A DNA stretch of 16,772 nt, taken from NCBI GenBank assembly GCA_003564735.1, contig PXEK01000169.1, positions 1 through 16,772 on the forward strand, read 5' to 3'. This document shows, piece after piece, positions 7,593 through 14,028 of the stretch; the first letter of the stretch is position 1, and every line of letters begins with the position of its first letter. The position numbers and the translations under genes are program-made. The notes under the pieces were generated by a model. It had not been told where the DNA came from, made no database searches, and saw only the letters and a list, made by a program, of their open reading frames with translations. The DNA is from Cryomorphaceae bacterium (GTDB lineage: Bacteria; Bacteroidota; Bacteroidia; Flavobacteriales_G; Salibacteraceae).

Positions 7593-9422
7593 TTACTTCA
7601 ACAACTCATAAAGCGACTGCGCGTCGAGGCCGCACTGAGCGTGTTGTTGCGACTGAGTGGAATGCTCGATGAGTTCATCGGGCACTCCTCTAACAACAAT
7701 CTGTTTTTGATAACCGTTTTGAGCTGCAAATTCACAAACGGCACTTCCCGGCCCACCAATTGCGGTACCGTCCTCTACGGTGATGATTCTGTGGTAAGAT
7801 TCAAAAACTTCATGCAGCAACCCTTCATCTAACGGCTTCAAAAACCTCAAGTCATAATGTGCCGGCAGGTTTGTTTCACCTTCCTCCTTAAGTTTTATAA
7901 TGGCCTCTTGAACAGCTGTAGCAACCGTACCGATGGACAATATTGCAGTCCCGCGCCCGGCTGATATTCTTTCCCCCTTACCAAGTTCAATTTTACGAGA
8001 AGCGCGTGAATAGTCATATTTTTTCATAAAGCCCCTACCCCTGGGATACCGAATAGCTACCGGGCCGCTCACGTCATGTTCAACCACCCTATACATAATA
8101 TCCACCAACTCCTGCTCGTTACGCGGTGCAACAATCATCAAACCCGGTAGCGGCCTCAAATACGCCATGTCATAAACGCCCTGGTGTGTGCCGCCGTCTT
8201 CACCAACCAAGCCCGCCCTGTCAATACAAAAAATCACCTTGAGTTTTTGAACCACCACATCGTGAATAAGCTGATCGTAACCGCGCTGTAAGAATGTACT
8301 GTAAATCACGCAAAACGGGAGTCCGCCACTTTTGGCAATACCCGCCGAAAACGTTACCGCATGTTGCTCGGCAATTCCTACGTCAAATGTGCGCTCAGGG
8401 AATTTCTCCATCATATAAGTAAGTGAACTACCGGTGGGCATGGCCGGGGTAACACCGTAAACGTTCCTGTGCTTTGTCGCGATTGACACCAAGGTTTTGC
8501 CAAAAACGTCTTGAAACTTATCGGGTTTATCGGAGTTGCCGGCATCTTTCAGTACTTTTCCGGTTTGCGGATTGAATAGCCCGGGGGCGTGCCATTTGGT
8601 AGGGTTGCCCGATTCGGCAGGTTCGTAACCGCGCCCCTTCACGGTGAGCACATGAAGCAACTTGGGGCCGCGTATAGCTTTCATCTTCTCAAAGGCCGCT
8701 AAGAGTGTTTGAACGTCATGACCGTCTATCGGACCAAAATACCTAATGCCCAAATCCTCAAAAATATTCGAGGGACGCCGGGGTTCGGGTTCTGACCAAA
8801 ATTGATTCATTGAAGCGGTAGGATTTTCCTTAAAGCCAGCTGCCGATTTTTGTAAAAAAGCATTTAACGCCCCCACGCTGGGATCAATACTCATGCAATT
8901 GTCATTGAGCACCACAAGTACATCATAATCGGTATCGCCCAAGTGATTCAACGCCTCAAAAGCCATCCCGGCCTGCATGGCGGCATCACCTATAACGGCA
9001 ATATGCTTTCGTTTAATGTTTCTGTTTTCGGCATCTGCCGCCATACCCAAAATGGCACTTATAGAAGTTGATGAATGCCCCGTACCAAATGCATCAAACA
9101 AACTTTCCTCAACTTTTGGAAACCCGGACAAACCGTCATTTTTGCGCAACGTTTCAAACGCGGTATTGCGACCCGTGATGATTTTATGTCCGTATGCCTG
9201 ATGCCCCACATCCCAAATGAGCTGATCATCGGGGGTTTGATAGCAGTAGTGCAGCGCCGCGGTAAGTTCCACCGTTCCCAAGCTCGCGCCCAGGTGTCCG
9301 CCCGCTTTTGATACTACCTCAATAATTCGGTTACGCATTTCGCGTACCACTTGGCCCAGCTCGTTTTTGTCGAGTAAGCGCAAATCGGCCGGGGACTTTA
9401 TTTGATTTAAGATATCACTCAT
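7593..9422 (-). CDS. dxs: 1-deoxy-D-xylulose-5-phosphate synthase
   Basis: This 609-residue thiamine-diphosphate enzyme condenses pyruvate and glyceraldehyde 3-phosphate, the first step of the MEP isoprenoid pathway. It has KAGGHLGASLG (39-49), DVGHQAYGHK (71-80) and FGTGHSSTS. The cofactor motif reads GDA (145-147) and ends at NDN (173-175), where the textbook form is GDG. The Glu of DVGIAEQHAVTFSAG and DRAGLVGEDGGTHQG are also present. Length is close to E. coli Dxs (620). The frame can start at a TTG at 9434, but the ATG at 9422 begins the family-like sequence and is preferred. Upstream, AAGGTTTG (9440-9447 minus) is a one-mismatch -7 element. The gene lies downstream of a strong terminator, so it is a separate unit. 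Confidence 0.96.
   Translation of the reverse strand: MSDILNQIKSPADLRLLDKNELGQVVREMRNRIIEVVSKAGGHLGASLGTVELTAALHYCYQTPDDQLIWDVGHQAYGHKIITGRNTAFETLRKNDGLSGFPKVEESLFDAFGTGHSSTSISAILGMAADAENRNIKRKHIAVIGDAAMQAGMAFEALNHLGDTDYDVLVVLNDNCMSIDPSVGALNAFLQKSAAGFKENPTASMNQFWSEPEPRRPSNIFEDLGIRYFGPIDGHDVQTLLAAFEKMKAIRGPKLLHVLTVKGRGYEPAESGNPTKWHAPGLFNPQTGKVLKDAGNSDKPDKFQDVFGKTLVSIATKHRNVYGVTPAMPTGSSLTYMMEKFPERTFDVGIAEQHAVTFSAGIAKSGGLPFCVIYSTFLQRGYDQLIHDVVVQKLKVIFCIDRAGLVGEDGGTHQGVYDMAYLRPLPGLMIVAPRNEQELVDIMYRVVEHDVSGPVAIRYPRGRGFMKKYDYSRASRKIELGKGERISAGRGTAILSIGTVATAVQEAIIKLKEEGETNLPAHYDLRFLKPLDEGLLHEVFESYHRIITVEDGTAIGGPGSAVCEFAAQNGYQKQIVVRGVPDELIEHSTQSQQHAQCGLDAQSLYELLK
8788..8802 (-). repeat. TTTTGGTCAGA repeat, copy 2 (inside dxs)
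   Basis: The 15-mer GGTTCTGACCAAAAT on the plus strand here is identical to that at 15193-15207. In this copy it encodes part of FWSEP in dxs, so it may be coincidental coding sequence. Confidence 0.4.
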
Positions 9423-9439
9423 TACTTGTTGCAATAATA

Positions 9440-9447
9440 CAAACCTT
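9440..9447 (-). promoter_or_regulatory. Imperfect -7 promoter element (AAGGTTTG) for dxs
   Basis: On the minus strand AAGGTTTG differs from TAnnTTTG at one position and lies 17 nt before the ATG at 9422. It is the best candidate in the short gap between the upstream terminator and dxs. Confidence 0.35.
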
Positions 9448-9481
9448 GGCTCTATTGGTTTATTGGATACCCCGCTTTATG

Positions 9482-9519
9482 TAAACAAAAAAAGCCTCGA
9501 TTTTTGGACCGAGGCTTTT
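9482..9519 (-). terminator. Intrinsic terminator of the Cys-rich small protein gene
   Basis: AAAAGCCTCG (9490-9499) pairs perfectly over 10 bp with CGAGGCTTTT (9510-9519), loop 10 nt. Read on the minus strand it is followed by a run of T (the A run at 9484-9493), the correct side for ending the minus-strand gene at 9540. It also insulates dxs from that gene. Confidence 0.88.
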
Positions 9520-9539
9520 CAATGATTCTTTAGTAGGGC

Positions 9540-9875
9540 TTATTTTTTGCCGTGAGCGCAGCAACCGCCTTTTTTACCGGTCTTTGATTTTGAGCAGCCC
9601 TCTTTTTTATCCTTCTGCCGGTCTTTTTTGTCTTTTGACGTTTCAGCCTTTTTTTGCTTATCCTCTTTTTTGGCCTTTTTATCCTTTTTATCCTTTTCCC
9701 CCTTGTTTTCAGCTAGTGTTTTTTCGCACTTGGCTTCACACTTTTCTTTATCGGCGGTTGTACACTCTTTGGTACATTCGGGAGAACAAATATCGCAGCA
9801 GTCAGCGGCGAAAGCGGGTGCTGCAACCATCAATAAAATAGCGGCAACTAAAGTTTTAAATCGTTTCATATTCAT
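9540..9875 (-). CDS. Small secreted Cys- and Lys-rich protein, probable metal binding
   Basis: This is a 111-residue protein that I cannot place in a named family. Residues 1-23 form a signal peptide ending AFA|A. The mature N-terminus packs seven cysteines at 26, 27, 30, 34, 38, 46 and 50, mostly in CxxxC spacing. A Lys/Asp/Glu-rich low-complexity stretch follows (about 57-91). The tail carries three more cysteines and a His (C94, C105, C106, H108). The spacing suggests a helix with thiols on one face and hence metal binding or disulfides; this is inference. An ATG two codons on (9869) is an alternative start. It has its own -7 element and its own strong terminator, so it appears to be expressed as a single gene. 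The plus-strand open frame over it is a shadow. Confidence 0.8.
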   Translation of the reverse strand: MNMKRFKTLVAAILLMVAAPAFAADCCDICSPECTKECTTADKEKCEAKCEKTLAENKGEKDKKDKKAKKEDKQKKAETSKDKKDRQKDKKEGCSKSKTGKKGGCCAHGKK

Positions 9876-9908
9876 TATTTTTTATGGATGAATTTAAATT
9901 TGATTTCA

Positions 9909-9916
9909 CAAATATA
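9909..9916 (-). promoter_or_regulatory. Bacteroidota -7 promoter element (TATATTTG) for the Cys-rich protein gene
   Basis: TATATTTG on the minus strand is an exact match and lies 33 nt before the ATG at 9875, a normal leader length. No TTG is seen at the usual -33 distance. Confidence 0.6.
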
Positions 9917-9988
9917 CAATAATAACGCTTTCCTAAACATTTTGGTTACTCTGTACTTATTAGTGATGCTACGACCTATTTGTAAACT

Positions 9989-10006
9989 CGGGTTATTGTT
10001 AACCCG
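9989..10006. repeat. Inverted repeat in the divergent spacer
   Basis: CGGGTTA (9989-9995) and TAACCCG (10000-10006) are perfect 7-bp arms around TTGT. It lies between the divergent Cys-rich and EamA genes, with a T5 run six bases later on the plus strand. It could be an operator or a short hairpin; the rest of this 232-nt spacer holds only promoter elements. Confidence 0.45.
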
Positions 10007-10076
10007 CATAGTTTTTCATCATATTTTGTTTGCGCATTGCGTTACACAAAAACAAATTTCGGATTAAAAAAACACG

Positions 10077-10084
10077 TACTATTG
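10077..10084 (+). promoter_or_regulatory. Imperfect -7 promoter element (TACTATTG) for the EamA gene
   Basis: TACTATTG differs from TAnnTTTG at one base and lies 23 nt before the ATG at 10108. It is the only reasonable candidate close to the start. Confidence 0.3.
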
Positions 10085-10107
10085 CACGCCCTTTTAAACA
10101 TCGCTAA

Positions 10108-11055
10108 ATGATTGATTATTCGTCGAAACCCGTACAGTACATAACTCTGGTTTTATTGGCCTTTACATGGGGCTCATCATTTATTTTGATGAAGCGCGGG
10201 TTATTGGCTTTTACCCCTGAAGAAATCGCCGCCTACCGCATTGTTTGTACCACGGCGGTACTTTTACCTTTTGCGGGTAAGCACCTGAAAGCATTTGTAA
10301 AAAACTACAATAAGAGAGACGCTTGGGCATTGTTTTTAACGGGACTATTCGGTGCACTTTTCCCGTATTTTTTATTCGTCAAAGGCCAAACGCAAATAGA
10401 CAGCTCACTTACCGGAATCCTCAACTCCACTACCCCAATATTTGCATTACTCATTTCGTTATTTGTTTTCAAGCAAAAAGTAAAGCCGCTGAGCGGCATT
10501 GGGGTAATTGCAGGTTTTATAGGCGCTGCGGGATTAGTGGCTTACGGGAGTGAAAACACATTTAACCTCAATGCTTTTAACCTGTACGTATTAATGCCCG
10601 TTGCCGGTGCTGCCTGCTACGGTGCCAACGTGAACATCGTAAAACTTTACCTTCAGGAAATGAAACCTATGGCCATTTCAGCCTTATCGTTTTTATCTGT
10701 TGCGCCTTTTGCACTGGTTTATCTCATTTTACAAACATCATTTTTTGAAAAATTAAGCGCTATGGAGACTCAAACCGTTCAATCTTTCGGTTACGTGACT
10801 ATTTTAGCTGTTGTGGGTACAGCCATAGCTGTTTTGATATTCAACAACTTAATTAAACACACCGGAGCTTTGGCCGCATCAAGCGTAACGTATATGATTC
10901 CGCTTTTCGCCATTTTTTGGGGAGTGCTTGACGGCGAATCGTTTACCTTGGTTCGGTTCATGTTTGCCCTACTCATTCTCACCGGCGTGGGACTCATCAA
11001 CACCAACCGCACATGGAGAGAAATACGGGTTAAGGTTCTGAATAAAATGCCTTAA
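10108..11055 (+). CDS. DMT superfamily transporter (EamA domains)
   Basis: This 315-residue inner-membrane transporter of the drug/metabolite superfamily has about ten hydrophobic helices arranged as two EamA repeats. The first repeat opens with LVLLAFTWGSSFILMKRGL (13-31), a typical EamA signature, and contains FGALFPYFLFVKG and a GILNSTTPIFALLISLFVF segment. The second contains VNIVKLYLQEMKP and ALAASSVTYMIPLFAIFWGV. The family exports amino acids or other metabolites; the substrate cannot be read from sequence. The start ATG follows an imperfect -7 element. It is a single gene followed closely by a copy of the TTTTGGTCAGA repeat. Confidence 0.9.
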   Translation: MIDYSSKPVQYITLVLLAFTWGSSFILMKRGLLAFTPEEIAAYRIVCTTAVLLPFAGKHLKAFVKNYNKRDAWALFLTGLFGALFPYFLFVKGQTQIDSSLTGILNSTTPIFALLISLFVFKQKVKPLSGIGVIAGFIGAAGLVAYGSENTFNLNAFNLYVLMPVAGAACYGANVNIVKLYLQEMKPMAISALSFLSVAPFALVYLILQTSFFEKLSAMETQTVQSFGYVTILAVVGTAIAVLIFNNLIKHTGALAASSVTYMIPLFAIFWGVLDGESFTLVRFMFALLILTGVGLINTNRTWREIRVKVLNKMP

Positions 11056-11058
11056 TTC

Positions 11059-11077
11059 TTTTGGTCAGAACACCAAA
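11059..11077 (+). repeat. TTTTGGTCAGA repeat, copy 3 (hairpin after EamA gene)
   Basis: TTTTGGTCAGAAC begins 4 nt after the EamA stop codon. TTTGGT (11060-11065) pairs with ACCAAA (11072-11077) around CAGAAC. No T run follows. Confidence 0.55.
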
Positions 11078-11141
11078 CCCTCTGCACGTCACCACACACG
11101 CTTCTATGCTTCTTTGAGTCCGATTGTGTCAAACTAATTCG

Positions 11142-11149
11142 TATATTTG
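11142..11149 (+). promoter_or_regulatory. Bacteroidota -7 promoter element (TATATTTG) for the peroxiredoxin gene
   Basis: TATATTTG is an exact match 41 nt before the ATG at 11190. TTG at 11124-11126 (15 nt apart) and 11114-11116 (25 nt apart) bracket, but do not hit, the usual spacing. The element lies inside the longest open frame and so rules out the upstream start at 11124. Confidence 0.6.
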
Positions 11150-11189
11150 CTGTTATGCTTACACCTTACTAATTCTAATAAATAACAAT

Positions 11190-11648
11190 ATGACAACTTT
11201 AGACAAAGGAGATAAAGCTCCTCATTTTGAGAGTACCGATCAAAACGGTAACACGGTATCATTAAACGACTTCAAAGGGAAAAAAGTGATTCTGTATTTT
11301 TACCCTAAGGATATGACTCCGGGTTGCACCAAAGAAGCGTGCAACCTGCGCGATCACAACAGTGAACTGAAAGAAAAGGGATTTGAAATTGTGGGCGTAT
11401 CTGCCGATGACGAGAAAAAGCACGCCAAATTTGCGGAGAAGTACGATTTAAACTTTCCCCTTTTGGCCGATACTGAAAAAGAAGTGATTCAAGCTTACGG
11501 CGTTTGGGGTCCCAAAACATTTATGGGTAAAACGCGTGACGGTATTCACCGTACTACCTTTGTGATTGACGAACACGGTGTTATTGAAAACGTCATCAAA
11601 AAAGTAAAAACCAAAGAGCACGCCGAGCAAATTTTAGAGCATTACTAA
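11190..11648 (+). CDS. bcp: Thioredoxin-dependent thiol peroxidase (Bcp/PrxQ type)
   Basis: This 152-residue cytosolic peroxiredoxin reduces hydrogen peroxide and organic hydroperoxides with electrons from thioredoxin. The PrxQ/Bcp signature YPKDMTPGCTKEACNLRD is present, with peroxidatic C46 and resolving C51 five residues later, as in E. coli Bcp. GVSADDEKKHAKFAEKYDLNFPLLAD and the late GIHRTTFVIDEHG segments agree with the family. Length is typical (about 150-156). The open frame extends back to 11124, but the family sequence starts at MTTLDKGDKAP and the -7 element lies between, so 11190 is preferred. Confidence 0.94.
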   Translation: MTTLDKGDKAPHFESTDQNGNTVSLNDFKGKKVILYFYPKDMTPGCTKEACNLRDHNSELKEKGFEIVGVSADDEKKHAKFAEKYDLNFPLLADTEKEVIQAYGVWGPKTFMGKTRDGIHRTTFVIDEHGVIENVIKKVKTKEHAEQILEHY

Positions 11649-11653
11649 AATAA

Positions 11654-11669
11654 ATTTACCTACGTAAAT
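11654..11669. repeat. Inverted repeat upstream of recA
   Basis: ATTTAC (11654-11659) and GTAAAT (11664-11669) are perfect 6-bp arms around CTAC. The repeat starts 6 nt after the peroxiredoxin stop and lies 57-72 nt before the recA ATG, upstream of the -7-like element. No T run follows, so it is more like an operator than a terminator. Confidence 0.4.
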
Positions 11670-11688
11670 AGATTATGTTCGGGGGATT

Positions 11689-11696
11689 CACCTTTG
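11689..11696 (+). promoter_or_regulatory. Imperfect -7 promoter element (CACCTTTG) for recA
   Basis: CACCTTTG differs from TAnnTTTG only in the first base and lies 29 nt before the recA ATG. It is the best promoter candidate in the 77-nt spacer. Confidence 0.4.
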
Positions 11697-11725
11697 CAAC
11701 CAATTAATAACAAAAACACTGAAAC

Positions 11726-12760
11726 ATGGCAAAAGATATAGCAAAAGAAAAACTTAAAGCCTTGCAAATGACAATGGATCGTATGGAAAAAACATACGGT
11801 AAAGGCTCGGTAATGAAATTGGGAGACCAAGTAATTGATGATGTAGAAGCCATTCCTACCGGCTCACTAACGCTGGATTTAGCTTTGGGAGTCGGGGGGT
11901 TCCCGCGCGGACGCATTGTAGAAATTTACGGCCCTGAGTCATCAGGTAAAACCACCGTTGCCATTCATGCCATTGCAGAAGTTCAAAAACAAGGCGGTAT
12001 TGCGGCCTTTATTGATGCCGAGCACGCCTTTGACCGCACCTATGCGGAGGCACTGGGCGTGGACACCGAAAACCTCTTGATTTCACAACCCGACCATGGC
12101 GAACAAGCCTTAGAAATAACCGAAAATTTAATTCGGTCCGGCGCCATTGACCTCATTGTTATTGACTCGGTAGCCGCGCTTACGCCTAAAGCCGAAATTG
12201 AAGGCGAAATGGGTGATTCAAAAATGGGACTTCAAGCGAGGTTGATGTCACAGGCCTTGCGAAAACTCACCGGAACGGTAAGCCGCACACAATGTACGGC
12301 TATATTTATCAATCAACTTCGAGAGAAAATAGGTGTGATGTTTGGAAATCCCGAAACCACTACGGGCGGTAATGCACTCAAGTTTTATTCATCTGTGCGA
12401 CTCGACATTCGCCGTTCAGGACAGTTAAAGTCGGGAGATGAAGTGTTGGGTAACACCACAAAGGTGAAGGTGATTAAAAATAAGGTGGCACCACCGTTTA
12501 AAAAAGCTCAATTCGATATCATGTATGGTAAAGGAATCTCCAAAGAGGGTGAGATTATTGATATGGGAGTTGAAGTGAACGTGATTAAAAAGAGCGGCTC
12601 TTGGTTCTCATACGGCGATACTAAATTAGGACAAGGCCGTGATGCGGTGAAACAACTATTGGAGGAAAACCCCGACTTGATGGAAGAGCTCGAAAACAAA
12701 ATCAAAGAGGCACTCTCCCCCGAGCCCAAAGAGGCTGAACCCAAAAAAGAAGAAGCGTAA
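11726..12760 (+). CDS. recA: DNA recombinase RecA
   Basis: This 344-residue ATP-dependent recombinase forms filaments on single-stranded DNA, drives strand exchange and activates the SOS coprotease reaction where LexA exists. It has Walker A GPESSGKT (69-76), the catalytic Glu in DAEH (E99), Walker B LIVIDS (143-148), the L1-region [20 protein letters not shown] and the L2-region [17 protein letters not shown]. The C-terminal tail is acidic with Lys/Pro ([12 protein letters not shown]), as usual. The segment QPDHGEQ has His where E. coli has Thr. The start follows a -7-like element and an inverted repeat. No lexA or recX is adjacent. Confidence 0.98.
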   Translation: MAKDIAKEKLKALQMTMDRMEKTYGKGSVMKLGDQVIDDVEAIPTGSLTLDLALGVGGFPRGRIVEIYGPESSGKTTVAIHAIAEVQKQGGIAAFIDAEHAFDRTYAEALGVDTENLLISQPDHGEQALEITENLIRSGAIDLIVIDSVAALTPKAEIEGEMGDSKMGLQARLMSQALRKLTGTVSRTQCTAIFINQLREKIGVMFGNPETTTGGNALKFYSSVRLDIRRSGQLKSGDEVLGNTTKVKVIKNKVAPPFKKAQFDIMYGKGISKEGEIIDMGVEVNVIKKSGSWFSYGDTKLGQGRDAVKQLLEENPDLMEELENKIKEALSPEPKEAEPKKEEA

Positions 12761-12771
12761 AACCTTTTGAG

Positions 12772-12801
12772 TTGACAAACAACTCTTAAATATTACTTTT
12801 G
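12772..12801 (+). promoter_or_regulatory. Full Bacteroidota promoter TTG-N19-TACTTTTG after recA
   Basis: TTG (12772-12774, within TTGACA) is followed after exactly 19 nt by TACTTTTG (12794-12801). This is the best promoter match in the window and the only one with both elements at consensus spacing. Transcription would start near 12806-12808, directly in front of a 12-bp hairpin. Confidence 0.75.
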
Positions 12802-12805
12802 CACT

Positions 12806-12938
12806 AATCAATCAGGCTGCGTTTTGCAGCCTGATTGCTTTAAAACCCAACGGTGTACTACGGGAAACCCTATTGGTGAAAACTGCTTTATGTTTTAAGA
12901 GAATCTAAAACTTTTTCCCGGTGAAAGTGCCGTTTTTT
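12806..12938 (+). ncRNA. Candidate structured small RNA or leader between recA and the TPR gene
   Basis: From the predicted start near 12806 the sequence folds into successive helices. H1 is a perfect 12-bp hairpin (12809-12820 with 12826-12837, loop GTTTT). H2 is TA(C)GGG-AAA-CCCTA (12859-12872) inside a CCAA/TTGG closing helix (12847-12850 with 12873-12876). H3 is an 8-bp stem with one bulged A and a GAA loop (12892-12911). H4 is CGGTG/TGCCG (12919-12932, two G-U pairs), followed by TTTTTT (12933-12938). The last resembles an intrinsic terminator and would end a transcript of about 130 nt. No open frame is evident. It could instead be the 5' leader of the TPR gene at 12981. I do not recognise it as a known RNA family. 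Confidence 0.4.
12809..12840 (+). terminator. 12-bp perfect hairpin after recA
   Basis: CAATCAGGCTGC and GCAGCCTGATTG are perfect inverted arms with a GTTTT loop. It could terminate recA, but only CTTT follows, a poor U tract, and it lies downstream of a separate promoter. Its role is therefore ambiguous: terminator, or the 5' helix of the candidate RNA. Confidence 0.5.
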
Positions 12939-12980
12939 AGTTACAAATGACATGTAAACCGCAAACAACATAAATAAATT

Positions 12981-14015
12981 ATGAGAGTCGTATATTTTCT
13001 TCTTTTTCTCACCGTGGGCATTTCCGCTTGCGATAACGAATCAAGTACAGCCAAATCAGCCGCTAAGGATAATTCCACCAATGAAGATAACAATGAACGT
13101 TTTGATTCGCTTGATTATTTCGATGAACAAATTCGAAAAAACCCGAAAGACATTGACCTGTATTTTGCTAAAGCCAAGCATTTAGCGGCCAGGCTCAATT
13201 ACAATGACGCCATAAGCGCTTTGGATAAAGGAGTTACGATAGATTCTGCGAACGCTGAACTGTACGCCTTCCGCTCTGATTTACATTACAAAATGAAGCA
13301 AATTGAGAAATCCATGTCAGATGTTGAAACTGCTTTAGATTTAGACGAAACCAACATACGTGCCAACAGGAGAGCCGCTTGGATTTATTATATACTGCAA
13401 GATTACGAGAATACTTTCAAGTATGTAAATAAAGTTTTAGCTGAAGATGAAAATGACGCAGAAAGTTATTTGATTAAAGGCATGGCTTACAAGGAACAGG
13501 AAAAACTCAATTTGTCCATTTCCTCATTTCGCACGGCGGTTGAGCAAGACAACGACTATTACGATGCTTGGATTCAGTTGGGGTTATTGCACGGTTTGGC
13601 GGAGCATGAGCACACGCCGTTTTACTATGATAATGCCATACGCGTTGATTCTACTAAGTATGAAGCTCATTACAACAAGGCATATTACCTGCAAGAAAGT
13701 TTGGGAGAGTACCGTGAGGCTATAAAAAGTTATGATGCAATACTGCGCCACAATCCCAATTTTTACAACGCCTACTTCAATAAGGGATATATTTATTTGG
13801 AGTATTTGGATGTTTATGACAGTGCCCAAATGATGTTTACCCGCGTGACTGAAATCAACCCCTCGAGTTACAAGTCATATTTGCACAGAGGTATCGCCTT
13901 TGAACGACAAGGAGATTTACAAAGAGCAATTGAAGATATTAATAAGGCTCTTAAAATGAAGCCGGATTATGATGCGGCGGCTCTTGCAAAAAGTAGGGTT
14001 GCCGGCCAACTTTAG
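12981..14015 (+). CDS. TPR-repeat lipoprotein
   Basis: This 344-residue lipoprotein has a signal peptide ending in lipobox ISAC with C17, followed by an acidic Ser/Asn-rich linker (about 18-45). The rest is a series of about eight TPR-like 34-residue repeats (about 48-340). Clear examples are NYNDAISALDKGVTIDS, GEYREAIKSYDAILRHNPN and GDLQRAIEDINKALKMKPD. TPRs mediate protein-protein contacts, so it is probably a scaffold or assembly factor at the membrane; no specific partner is shown. Asp follows the lipid Cys (CDNE), so sorting is uncertain: in Bacteroidota acidic residues after the Cys can favour surface export. It starts 42 nt after the T6 run and has no closer -7 element, so it may depend on the promoter at 12772. 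Confidence 0.88.
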   Translation: MRVVYFLLFLTVGISACDNESSTAKSAAKDNSTNEDNNERFDSLDYFDEQIRKNPKDIDLYFAKAKHLAARLNYNDAISALDKGVTIDSANAELYAFRSDLHYKMKQIEKSMSDVETALDLDETNIRANRRAAWIYYILQDYENTFKYVNKVLAEDENDAESYLIKGMAYKEQEKLNLSISSFRTAVEQDNDYYDAWIQLGLLHGLAEHEHTPFYYDNAIRVDSTKYEAHYNKAYYLQESLGEYREAIKSYDAILRHNPNFYNAYFNKGYIYLEYLDVYDSAQMMFTRVTEINPSSYKSYLHRGIAFERQGDLQRAIEDINKALKMKPDYDAAALAKSRVAGQL

Positions 14016-14028
14016 ATTGTTTCTAAAA

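Noticed and set aside
9584..9891. Plus-strand frames opposite the Cys-rich protein
   Set aside because: Their Phe/Ser-rich composition is the complement of the Lys-rich tract; the minus frame has a signal peptide, promoter and terminator.
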